Assembly (NCBI RefSeq): GCF_007565055.1
Contig: NC_044558.1
Coordinates: forward strand, 125,166,235 to 125,230,234
Direction of reading: 5' to 3'
Length of the DNA: 64,000 bases
Origin: Rhinopithecus roxellana
Lineage: Eukaryota > Chordata > Mammalia > Primates > Cercopithecidae
This document shows positions 37,502 through 48,075 of this stretch, piece by piece (position 1 is the stretch's first letter; the number at the start of each line of letters is the position of its first letter). Position numbers and translations under genes: made by a program. The notes beneath the pieces are model-generated. The model had not been told where the DNA came from, did not search any database, and saw only the letters and a program-made list of their open reading frames with translations.

Positions 37502-40055
37502 TTTATTTTTTTATTTCTTATTTGTTATTACTGTTATACTTTAAGTTCTAGGGTACATGTGCATAACGTGCAGGTTTGTTACATATGTATACTTGTGCCA
37601 TGTTGGTGTGCTGCACCCATCAACTCGTCAGCACCCATCAACTGGTCATTTACATCAGGTATAACTCTCAATACAATCCCTCCCCCCTCCCCCCTCCACA
37701 TGATAGGCCCCGGTGTGTGATGTTCCCCTTCCCGAGTCCAAGTGATCTCATTGTTCAGTTCCCACCTATCAGTGAGAAAATGCTGTGTTTGGTTTTCTGT
37801 TCTTGTGATAGTTTGCTGAGAATGATGGTTTCCAACTGCATCCATGTCCCTACAAAGGACGCAAACTCATCCTTTTTTATGGCTGCATAGTATTCCATGG
37901 TGTATATGTGCCACATTTTCTTAATCCAGTCTGTCACTGATGGACATTTGGGTTGATTCCAAGTCTTTGCTATTGTGAATAGTGCCACAATAAACATACA
38001 TGTGCATGTATCTTTATAGCAGCATGATTTATAATCCTTTGGGTACATACCCAGTAATGGGATGGCTGGGTCATATGGTACTTCTAGTTCTAGATCCTTG
38101 AGGAATCGCCATACTGTTTTCCGTAATGGTTGAACTAGTTTACAATCCCACTAACAGTGTAAAAGTGTTCCTATTTCTCCACATCCTCTCCAGCACCTGT
38201 TGTTTCCTGACTTTTCAATGATTGCCATTCTAACTGGTGTGAGATGGTATCTCATTGGGGTTTTGATTTGCATTTCTCTGATGGTGAGTGATGATGAGCA
38301 TTTTTTCATGTGTCTGTTGGCTGTATGAATGTCTTCTTTTGAGAAATGTTTGATCATATCCATTGCCCACTTTTTGATGAGGTTGTTTGTTTTTTTCTTG
38401 TATATTTGTTTGAGTTCTTTGTAGATTCTGGATATTAGCCATTTGTCAGATGAATAAATTTTCTCCCATTCTGTAGGTTGCCTGTTCACTCTGATGGTAG
38501 TTTCTTTTGCTGTGCAAAAGCTCTTTAGTTTAATTAGATCCCATTTGTCAATTTTGGCTTTTGTTGCCATTGCCTTTGGTGTTTTAGACATGAAGATCTT
38601 GCCCATGCCTATGTCCTGAATGGTATTACCTAGGTTTTCTTCTAGGGTTTTTATGGTATTAGGTCTAACATTTAAGTCTCTAATCCATCTTGAATTAATT
38701 TTCGTATAAGGAGTAAGGAAAGGATCCAGTTTCAGCTTTCTACTTATGGCTAGCCAATTTTCCCAGCACCATTTATTAAATAGGGAATCCTTTCCCCATG
38801 TCTTGTTTCTCTCAGGTTTGTCAAAGATCAGATGGCTGTAGATGTGTGGTATTATTTCTGAGGACTCTGTTCTGTTCCATTGGACTATATCTCTGTTTTG
38901 GTACCAGTACCATGCTGTTTTGGTTACTGTAGCCTTGTAGTATAGTTTGAAGTCAGGTGGCGTGACGCCTCCAGCTTTGTCATTTTGACTTAGGATTGTC
39001 TTGGCAATACAGGCTCTTTTTTGGTTCCATATGAACTTTAAAGCCGTTTTTTCCAATTCTGTGAAGACACTCATTGGTAGCTTGATGGGGATGGCATTGA
39101 ATCTGTAAATAACCTTGGGCAGTATGGCCATTTTCACGATATTGATTCTTCCTATCCATGAGCATGGTATGTTCTTCCATTTGTTTGTGTCCTCTTTTAT
39201 TTCACTGAGCAGTGGTTTGTAGTTCTCCTTGATGAGGTCCTTTAATCCCTTGTAAGTTAGATTCCTAGATATTCTATTCTCTTTGAAGCAATTGTGAATG
39301 GAAGTTCATTCATGATTTGGCTCTCTGTTTGTCTGTTACTGGTGTATAAGAATGCTTGTGATTTTTACACATTAATTTTGTATCCTGAGACTTTGCTGAA
39401 GTTACTTATCAGCTTAAGGAGATTTTGGGCTGAGATGATGGGGTTTTCTAAATATACAATCATGTCATCTGCAAACAGGGACAATTTGACTTTTTTTCCT
39501 AACTAAATGCCATTTATTTCTTTCTCTTGCCTGAATGCCCTAGCCAGAACTTCCAACACTATGTTGAAGAGGAGTGGTGAGAGAGGGCATCCCTGTCTTG
39601 TGCCATTTTCAAAGGGAATTTTTCCAGTTTTTTCCCATTCAGTATGATATTGGCTATGGGTTTGTCATAAATAGCTCTTATTATTTTGAGGTACGTTCCA
39701 TCAATACTGAATTTATTGAGCATTTTTAGCATGAAGGGCTGTTGAATTTTGTCAAAGGCCTTTTCTGCATCTATTGAGATAATCATGTGGTTCTTGTCTT
39801 TGGTTCTGTTTATATGCTGGATTACGTTTATTGATTTGTGAATGTTGAACCAGCCTTGCATCCCAGGGATGAAGGCCACTTGATCATGGTGGATAAGCTT
39901 TTTGAGGTGTTTCTGGATCCGGTTTGCCAATATTTTATTGAGGATTTTTGCATCGATGTTCATCAGGGATATTGGTCTATAATTCTCTTTTTTTGTTGTG
40001 TCTCTACCAGTCTTTGGTATCAGGATGATGTTGGCCTCATAAAATGAGTTAGGGA
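37502..40055 (-). pseudogene. L1 3' arm: 3' UTR and ORF2 C-terminal two-thirds (copy 2)
   Basis: On the minus strand it runs from a mid-ORF2 position (NSFYEANIILIPK region) through RT and the C-terminal domain. ORF2 ends normally after IGGN (stop at 37755-37757), then 3' UTR and A-rich tail. Frameshifts separate the open pieces. A TAG at 38151-38153 replaces a Trp in the C-terminal Cys-rich motif. The frame at 39559-40119 starts in antisense 5' UTR of the other arm and crosses the junction. Confidence 0.93.
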
Positions 40056-41088
40056 AGGGGCGGAGCAAGATGGCCGAATAGGAACAGCTCCAGTCTCCAA
40101 CTCCCAGGGTGAGTGACACAGAACACCGGTGATTTCTGCTTTTTCAACTGAGGTACTGGGGACGTCTCACTAGGGAGTGCCAGACAATCGGTGCTGGTCA
40201 GTTGCTGCAGCCCGACCAGCGAGAGCTGAAGCAGGGCGAGGCATCGCCTCACCTGGGAAGCACAAGGGGGAAGGGAATCCCTTTACCTAGCCAGGGGAAC
40301 CGAGACACACAACACCTGGAAAATCGGGTAACTCCCACCCCAATACTGCGCTTTAAGCAAACGGGCACACCAGGAGAATATATCCCACACCTGGCCAGGA
40401 GGGTCCCATGCCCATGGAGCCTCCCTCATTGCTAACAAAGCAGTCTGCGATCTAACCATAAAGGCAGCAGCGAGGCTGGGGGAGGGGCGCCCGCCATTGC
40501 TGAGGCTTAAGTAGGTAAACAAAGCAGCTGGGAAGCTCGAACTGGGTGGAGCTCACAGCAGCTCAAGGAAACCTGCCTGTCTCTGTAGACTCCACCTCTG
40601 GGGACAGGGCACAGTTAACAACAACAACAACAAAAGCAGCAGAAACCTTTGCAGAGCAAATGACTCTGTCTGACAGCTTTGGAGAGAGCAGTGGATCTCC
40701 CAAGATGGAGGTTGAGATCTGAGAATGGACAGACTGCCTGGTCAAGTGGGTCCCTGACCCCTGAGTAGCCTAACTGGGAGACATCCCCCACTAGGGGCAG
40801 TCTGACACCCCACACCTCACAGGGTGGAGTACACCCCTGAGAGGAAGCTTCCAAAGTAAGAATCAGACAGGTACACTCGCTGTTCAGCAATATTCTATCT
40901 TCTGCAACCTACGCTGCTGATACCCAGGCAAACAGGGTCTGGAGTGGACCTCAAGCAATCTCCAACAGACCTACACCTGAGGGTCCTGACTGTCAGAAGG
41001 AAAACTATCAAACAGGAAGGACACCTATACCAAAACCCCATCAGTACGTCACCATCATCAAAGACCAGAGGCAGAAAAAACCACAAAG
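40056..41088 (+). promoter_or_regulatory. L1 5' UTR internal promoter in the inverted arm (copy 2)
   Basis: Begins at aggggcggagcaagatggcc right at the inversion junction. The YY1 core caagatggccg is at 40066-40076. Because the arm is inverted, this promoter points away from the RT-encoding arm. It would drive transcription through ORF1, the endonuclease fragment and into flanking DNA after 42757. A short CAA run lies at about 40618-40634. Confidence 0.85.
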
Positions 41089-42150
41089 ATGGGGAAAAAG
41101 CAGGGCAGAAAAGCTGGCAATTCAAAATATAAGAGCACATCTACCCCTGCAAAGGAGCGCAGCCCATTGCCAGCAATGTTCAGAGAATGACTTTGATGAG
41201 ATGAGAGAAGAAGGCTTCAGTCCATCAAACTTCTCAGAGCTAAAGGAGGAACTACGAACCCAGCGCAAAGAAACTAAAAATCTTGAAAAAAGAGTGGAAG
41301 AATTGACAGCTAGACTAACTAATGGAGAGAAGGTCATAAATGAAATGACAGAGATGAAAACCATGACACGAGAAATACGTGACAAATGCACAAGCTTCAG
41401 TAACCGACTCGATCAACTGGAAGAAAGAGTATCAGCGATTGAGGATCAAATGAATGAAATGAAGCGAGAAGAGAAACCAAAAGAAAAAAGAAGAAAAAGA
41501 AATGAACAAAGCCTGCAAGAAGTATGGGATTATGTAAAAAGATCAAATCTAGGTCTGATTGGGGTGCCTGAAAGTGAGGAAGAAAATGGAACCAACTTGG
41601 AAAACACTCTTCAGGATATCATCCAGGAGAACTTCCCCAACCTAGTAGGGCAGGCCAACATTCAAATTCAGGAAATACAGAGAACGCCACAAAGATACTC
41701 CTCAAGAAGAGCAACTCCAAGACACATAAGTGCCAGATTCACCAAAGTTGAAATGAAGGAAAATATCTGAAGGGCAGCCAGAGAGAAAGGTCAGGTTACC
41801 CACAAAGGAAAGCCCATCAGACTAACAGCAGATCTCTCGGCAGAAACTCTACAAGCCAGAAGAGAGTGGGGGCCAATATTCAACATTCTTAAAGAAAAGA
41901 ATTTTAAACCCAGAATTTCATATCCAGCCAAACTAAGTTTCATAAGTGAAGGAGAAATAAATTCCTTTAAAGATAAGCAAATGCTTAGAGATTTTGTCAC
42001 CACCAGGCCTGCCTTCCAAGAGACCCTGAAGGAAGCCCTAAACATGGAAAGGAATAACCAGTACCAGCCATTGCAAAAACATGCCAAAATGTAAAGACCA
42101 TCGAGGCTAGGAAGAAACTGCATCAACTAACCAACAAAATAACCAGTTAA
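41089..42150 (+). pseudogene. L1 ORF1 pseudogene (copy 2, inverted arm)
   Basis: The ATG at 41089 corresponds to the ORF1 start. An 11-bp deletion near 41180 shifts the frame. The coiled-coil and early RRM region is then open from 41201 to 41770. A Leu-to-TGA change ends it near 41768, after which the same frame resumes to the natural TAA at 42148-42150. Confidence 0.93.
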
Positions 42151-42157
42151 CATCATA

Positions 42158-42814
42158 ATCGCTGGATCAAGGTCACAAATAACAATATTAACCTTAAATG
42201 TCAATGGTCTAAATGGTCCAATGAAAAGACACAGACTGGCCAACTGGATAAAGAGTCAAGACCCATCAGTCTGCTGTATTCAGGAGACCCATCTCACATG
42301 CAGAGACATACATAGGCTCAAAATAAAGGGATGGAGGAAGATCTACCAAGCAAATGGAGAACAAAAAAAAGCAGGGGTTGCAATCCTAGTCTCTGATAAA
42401 ACAGACTTTAAACCATCAAAGATCAAAAGAGACAAAGAAGGCCATTACATAATGGTAAAGGGATCAATTCAACAGGAAGAGCTAACTATCCTAAATATAT
42501 ATGCACCCAATACAGGAGCACCCAGATTCATGAAGCAAGTCCTTAGAGACTTACAAAGAGACTTAGACTCCCATACAATAATCATGGGAGACTTCAACAC
42601 TCCACTGTCAACATTAGACAGATCAACAAGACAGAAAGTTAACAAGGATATCCAGGAATTGAACTCGTCTCTGCAGCAAGCAGACCTAATAGACATCTAT
42701 AGAACTCTCCACCCCAAATCAACAGAATATACATTCTTCTCAGCACCACATCACACTTATATACACATTTTAATTTTACAGTCCCAGAACAATAAAAAAA
42801 TAATCAATCTGTAA
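42158..42814 (+). pseudogene. L1 ORF2 endonuclease fragment (copy 2, inverted arm)
   Basis: The ORF2 start codon is changed (ATG to ATC at 42158-42160). The frame is open and contains the endonuclease IQETH and GDFNTP motifs. At 42757 the L1 ends within the HHTYSK region, before the SDH motif. The frame then reads about 18 codons of host flank to a stop at 42814. The fragment lacks the last part of the endonuclease fold. Confidence 0.93.
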
Positions 42815-43120
42815 CCCAAAGTTAAAATCGCCTAAAATCTTAAGTACCCCAGATTTTATGGTTTTGGTTAAGCATTCTCTCCCTCTACTCTTCTTACCAT
42901 TTCTTCCCTTTTAACTTTTTTTTTTTTTGCTTTATTCTCTTGTGTTGATAGATAAATTTTATTGTTTATGTTGAGCTTTACACCATAATGTTATGGGATA
43001 CATACAGACAGAAAAATTGTTAGTATGGTAAAACAGATTAACTAATCTATCATCTCACATGGTTACCTACTTCTGTGACAAGAGCAACTAAAATTTACTT
43101 ATTTCACAAAAATACTCAAT

Positions 43121-43411
43121 TTTTTTTTTTTTTTTTTTTTTTTGAGGCAGAGTCTCACTCTGTTGCCCAAGTTTGAATGCAGTAGTGCAATTTCAGCTCA
43201 CTGCAACCTCTGCCTCCAGGATTCAAGCGATTCTCATGCCTCAGCCTCTTGAGTAACTGGGACTACAGGTGCATTCCACCATGCCCAGCTAATTTTTGTA
43301 TTTTTGTAGAGATAGTGTTTCACTGTGTTGGCCAAACTCCTGACCTCAAGCCATCTGCCCACCTTGGCCTCCCAGAGGCTGGGATTACAGGCATGGGCCA
43401 CTGCATCAGGC
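43121..43411 (-). mobile_element. Alu element (older), minus strand
   Basis: Full Alu with a T24 head (43120-43143) and multiple CpG losses, suggesting AluS or AluJ age. Inserted in the old L1. The target duplication is only weakly visible (tactcaat / tgttcaat). Confidence 0.93.
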
Positions 43412-43719
43412 TGTTCAATATAATTCTTTTAACTGTAGTCCTCATTATATCTATAAACTTGTTAACCCTACTTATCTGCTACTTCATATCCTTTGACCTA
43501 CATCTCTCCACTTCCTCTACTGGTCCCTGGTAACCACTGTTTTATTCTCTGTCTCTATATATTTGATCTTTTCTTCAGATTCCTCCTATAAGTGAGATGA
43601 TACAGAATTTTTTTTTTTTTTCTTTCTTTCTTTCTTATTTCACTTAGGATAATGTCCTCTAGATCCATTCATATTGTGGCAAATGACTGAATCTCCTTTT
43701 TTAAGGCTCAATAATATTC

Positions 43720-43724
<5 letters not shown>

Positions 43725-43758
<34 letters not shown>
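43725..43758. repeat. (TG)17 microsatellite
   Basis: Perfect TG repeat of 34 bases in old L1 sequence where related elements have a TATA-like run. Likely polymorphic and able to adopt Z-DNA. Confidence 0.97.
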
Positions 43759-43761
<3 letters not shown>

Positions 43762-43784
43762 TACATTTTCTTTATTCATTCATA

Positions 43785-45240
43785 TGAGCTGGGAACAGGC
43801 AGAAACCTCCGACTTCCAAGTTGGAGGGGCGGGAGCCCCACCCTCCCAGGTGCAGCTGCAGTCACCCAGCAGTGGCTGCAGACATGGGCATCTCTGCACT
43901 CTTGGGGGCCAAGGATTCCCCCCTTCCCTGAAGGCTCAGAAATGGCTGCTCCCGCTGCCTGGCCTTTCCCTGCTCCTGACTCCCACTCTGATTTTGGAAC
44001 AAAGTTGTTGACCTGACCAGGTGTGTGCATGCTCCAGGCAGTGCTGACACATCAGTCCCCTGCTGCCTTGACTCCGTCCATAGTTTGCGTGCCAGTGAGC
44101 ACTGGAGAGAGCCTGTAGTGAGGCTAAGGGTAGCTTGGCATGAACCTGCAGGCACCCCTTGGCATGAACAGCTTTGGCTCGTGGGCACCATGGATCACAG
44201 ATTAATGATGGCCAGAGGCAGAGAGACTCCTGGGCAAAAAGGGGCTCGTCCATGGTGAAACCTCACCTTCAGGCCATGGATAGCCTGAGGCCTAGTGGCT
44301 GGGCTGCCAGTTCCAGGGGCCAAAGTGAGAACTTATGGTGATTTTTCCGCTCCTGCCCACGACAGTCCATGGACCAGTTGGCACACACTGCCTCCCCACT
44401 GAGGCGTACAAAACATCCAAACTCAGCCAGACTTGGGCAATGGGATGACCTGCCAGCCAAGAGGAGCTACCTACTGTGAGTCTTCTTTCTGCTGATAGCT
44501 GGGTTCTTGTCAGGATGACCTGCCTGGGGAGAGGAGCTACCCACTGCACATCTCCTCAGAGCTGTGCTGTCACTCAATAAAGCACCTCTTCACCTTGCTC
44601 ACCCACCTTGCTCATCCTCCACTTGTCCATGTACCTCATTCTTCCTGGATGTGGGACAAGAACTCAGGACCTGCCAAATGGCTAGGCTGAAAGAGCTGTA
44701 ACAGAAACAGTGCTGAAACTAGCCCATTGCTTGCCATATAGCAGATGACAAGAAAGAGAGAAGAGAGAAAGAGAGAAGAGCTGCATCTCTTTGGGGACCC
44801 CAGACCTAGGAGCTCCCCAAGCTGAAGCTGTGACACCCTCTTTGGGGCTCTGCAGTTCCTGGCATCTCCAAGCTTCCGGGTGCCATCTCATATCCTGTTG
44901 CCAGACATGTAAGCTGCTTGCGGTGCATCTGGTCCATCCACAGTCTCACACAGAGCTGGCACCTGGGCAAGTGCTTAAAGCTGCCCACCTTGCCATAACT
45001 AGCCTGTCTGGCTGTGTGCAATGGCCGGACCCCATGCTCACTCACTCGCACACCCTTCAACCACTCTGTGCCTGGCTTGTCCTTGGCAGGTGTGGGATCT
45101 GGGCTGGTAGCACAGGCTGAGTACAGCCTGCTAGGCTGAGTTGACAGAATGAGCCCAGCAAGCCTGAGCAAAACTCAGGCATAGGTGCCACCAGCCACAG
45201 AGGTCTCCAGCCAGAAAAGCAACACCCTCAAAATCCTGTG
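43785..45240 (+). mobile_element. GC-richer ERV1-like LTR block (MER52-like?)
   Basis: A sharp rise in GC content with LTR-like features: an AATAAA at about 44577-44582, a CT-rich stretch and a U5-like segment to about 44690. More related GC-rich sequence follows to about 45240. Many overlapping frames on both strands are open only because the sequence is GC-rich. No gag, pol or env is seen. The family assignment is tentative and there may be two partial LTRs. Confidence 0.5.
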
Positions 45241-45249
45241 ACAATAAGT

Positions 45250-45640
45250 GCAGATTAGAGTGTTTATCTCACATTCTGACTTTCAGGTATAAGGTAGAAT
45301 TGCCCCTTTGAAGTTGGTTGTGGCCGAGTGACTTGCACTGGTCTATAAAATGTGAGTAAAAGTGGCATACGTCACTTTTGAACAAAATCTTGAAAGTAGT
45401 GTCATTCACCCCTTTTTTCTTCTCCCTGATCTGGTGAACCTATAAGCATTTCCAATGTGGAGCAGCTGTCAATGTGGGACCATGGGTGACTATATTGTGC
45501 AAACCCCCATCTTAACCTGAAGTAAACATGAAGTGAAAAGACAGACATAAAACTTTGTTGTGTTAAGCCTCTGAGATTTTTTAGTAGTTTTTTTGCTATA
45601 TGACCACCTGTTTTTGAAATATGTTTGAAATTAAAAGTGC
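45250..45640 (+). mobile_element. Old MaLR/ERVL-type LTR (MLT1-like)
   Basis: Phrases ctggtctataaaatgtgagt near 45338 and tgttgtgttaagcctctgag near 45556 resemble the 3' half of ancient mammalian LTRs. Ends are not resolved. Confidence 0.45.
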
Positions 45641-45957
45641 ATTATTGATGTGGGAAATTCTTAAAGGATATTCTGGAAGAAATAATTCCAAATTAAATGA
45701 TAAATGTGACGAAAAACTAAAGCCAAAAGATTCAGAAATACCAAACATTTATTTGGAAACTTTTATTCTGCTTGAATTAACTTCAATATAGATAATTTAA
45801 TGGACAGTTGTATTATTTCTTGTGAAATTGATTTTTTAAGAATTTTTATTTTTTTCTAAACTAAATATCAAAATCAAAGAAAATACTGAATTGCAAATAG
45901 ACAAGTATAAATTTTATAATGAATAAATTACACTAAATGTTTTAATTTTAAAATTTG
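45641..45957. other. Unassigned AT-rich DNA
   Basis: No gene or repeat recognised. Forms the left flank of the L1 that follows. Confidence 0.5.
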
Positions 45958-46993
45958 AGAGGGGCAGAGCAAGATGGCCGAATAGGAACAGCTCCAGTCT
46001 CCAACTCCCCGCGCGAGCGACACAGAAGACCGGTGATTTCTGCATTTTCAACTGAGGTACTGGGGTCATCTCACTAGGGAGTGCCGGACAATCGGTGCTG
46101 GTCAGCTGCTGCAGCCTGAGCAGCGAGAGCTGAAGCAGGGCCAGGCATCGCCTCACCTGGAAGCGCAAGGGGGAAGGGAATCCGTTTTCCTAGCCAGGGT
46201 AACTGAGACACACAACACCTGGAAAATCGGGTAACTCCCACTCCAATAGTGCGCTTTAAGCAAACAGGCACACCAGGAGAATATATCCCACACCTGGCCA
46301 GGAGGGTCCCACGCCCATGGAGCCTCCCTCACTGCTAACACAGCAGTATGCGGCGATCTATCCACAAGGCAGCAGCGAGGCTGGGGGAGGGGCGCCTGCC
46401 ATTGCTGAGGCTTAAGTAGATAAACAAAGCCGCTGGGAAGCTCGAACTGGGTGGAGCTCACAGCAGCTCAAGGAAACCTGCCTGTCTCTGTAGTCTCCAC
46501 CTCTGGGGACAGCGCACAGCTGAAGACCAACAGCGGAAGCAGCGGAGGCCAGTGCAGACGCGAACGACTGTCTCTGACAGCTTTGGGGAGAGCCGTGGAT
46601 CTCCCAACGTGGAGGTTGAGATCTGAGAACAGACAGACTGCCTGCTCACGTGGGTCCCTGACCCCTGAGTAGCCTAGCTGGGAGACATCCCCCACTAGGG
46701 GCAGTCTGACACCCCACACCTCACAGGGTGGAGTACACCCCTGAGTAGGAAACTTCCAAAGGAAGAATCAGACAGGTACCCTCGCTGTTCAGCAATATTC
46801 TATCTTCGACAACCTCTGCTGCTGATACCCAGGCAAACAGGGTCTGGAGTGGACCTCAAGCAATCTCCAACAGACCAACAGACAGTCCTTCTGACTGTCA
46901 GAAGGAAAACTATCAAACAGGAAGGACACCTATACAAAAACCACAACATTACGTCACCATCATCAAAGACCAGAGACAGATAAAACCACAAAG
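45958..46993 (+). promoter_or_regulatory. L1 5' UTR internal promoter (copy 3)
   Basis: Intact-length 5' UTR with the YY1 core caagatggccg at 45970-45980. It lacks the CAA tract present in copies 1 and 2 and has instead a CpG-retaining sequence near 46520-46560. Confidence 0.85.
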
Positions 46994-48068
46994 ATGTGGA
47001 AGAAGCAGGGCAGAAAAGCTGGAAATTCAAAAAATAAGAGCGTATCTCCCCCTGCAAAGGAGTGCAGCCCATCGCCAGCAACGGATCGAAGCTGGTCAGA
47101 GAATGACTTTGACGAGATGAGAGAAGAAGGCTTCAGTCCATCAAACTTCTCAGAGCTAAAGGAGGAATTATGGACCCAGCGCAAAGAAACTAAAAATCTT
47201 GAAAAAAGAGTGGAAGAATTGACAGCAAGACTAATTAATGCAGAGAAGATCATAAATGAAACGACAGAGATGAAAACCATGACACGAGAAATACGTGACA
47301 AATGCACAAGCTTCAGTAACCGACTCGATCAACTGGAAGAAAGAGTATCAGCGATTGAGGATCAAATGAATGAAATGAAGCGAGAAGAGAAACCAAAAGA
47401 AAAAAGAAGAAAAAGAAATGAACAAAGCCTGCAAGAAGTATGGGATTATGGAAAAAGACCAAATCTACGTCTGATTGGGGTGCCTGAAAGTGAGGGGGAA
47501 AATGGAAGCCAAGTTGGAAAACACTCTTCAGGATATCATCCAGGAGAACTTCCCCAACCTAGCAGGGCAGGCCAACATTCAAATTCAGGAAATACAGAGA
47601 ACGCCACAAAGATACTCCTCGAGAAGACCAACTCCAAGACACATAATTGCCAGATTCACCAAAGTTGAAATGAAGGAAAAAATCTTAAGGGCAGCCAGAG
47701 AGAAAGGTCGGGTTACCCATAAAGGGAAGCCCATCAGACTAACAGCAGATCTCTCGGCAGAAACTCTACAAGCCAGAAGAGAGTGGGGGCCAATATTCAA
47801 CGTTCTTAAAGAAAAGAATTTTAAACCCAGAATTTCATATCCAGCCAAACTAAGTTTCATAAGTGAAGGAGAAATAAAATCCTTTACAGATAAGCAAATG
47901 CTTAGAGATTTTGTCACCACCAGGCCTGCCTTACAAGAGACCCTGAAGGAAGCCCTAAACATGGAAAGGAACAACCAGGTACCAGCCATTGCAAAAACAT
48001 GCCAAAATGTAAAGACCATTGAGGCTAGGAAGAAACTGCATCAACTAACGAGCAAAATAACCAGTTAA
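46994..48068 (+). pseudogene. L1 ORF1, near-intact, one frameshift (copy 3)
   Basis: The ATG at 46994 opens ORF1, the trimeric RNA-binding protein of the L1 ribonucleoprotein. About 170 codons cover the N-terminal tail and coiled coil into the RRM. A single inserted base at about 47508 shifts the frame. The remainder, RRM and C-terminal domain with the REKGRVTHKGKP basic stretch, is open in the next frame to a TAA at 48066-48068. Apart from this insertion no stop is seen. It is the best-preserved ORF1 in the window. Confidence 0.95.
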
Positions 48069-48075
48069 TATCATA

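Larger units (their letters stand above)
37502..42757. mobile_element. L1PA-like LINE-1 with inverted 5' half (twin-priming product, copy 2)
   Basis: Two abutting arms form one insertion. 37502-40055 is minus-strand L1 from the A-rich tail back to mid ORF2. 40056-42757 is plus-strand L1 from its first bases through 5' UTR, ORF1 and the ORF2 endonuclease. The outer flanks carry a shared target sequence, tatatacacacttta (37487-37501) and tatatacacatttta (42758-42772), 14 of 15 identical. A single duplication around both arms indicates one event rather than two L1s. ORF2 sequence between roughly residues 197 and 510 is absent. Confidence 0.9.
42773..43784 (-). mobile_element. Old L1 (L1M-like) 3' UTR and ORF2 end, split by an Alu
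   Basis: Recognisable minus-strand L1M sequence runs from about 42930: ccctggtaaccactgtttta near 43525, gataatgtcctctagatcca near 43649, and a C-terminal ORF2 part to about 43780. The first 150 bases are uncertain. Contains a (TG)17 tract and an Alu. Confidence 0.72.

Noticed and set aside
40056..42757. Separate full-length-type L1 truncated at its 3' side
   Set aside because: A 3'-truncated L1 without a tail is not expected from target-primed reverse transcription. The shared flanking target sequence ties it to the adjoining minus-strand arm.
43776..45171. Many overlapping frames of 60-120 codons on both strands
   Set aside because: They fall in GC-rich LTR sequence where stops are rare. 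None resembles gag, pol, env or a cellular protein.
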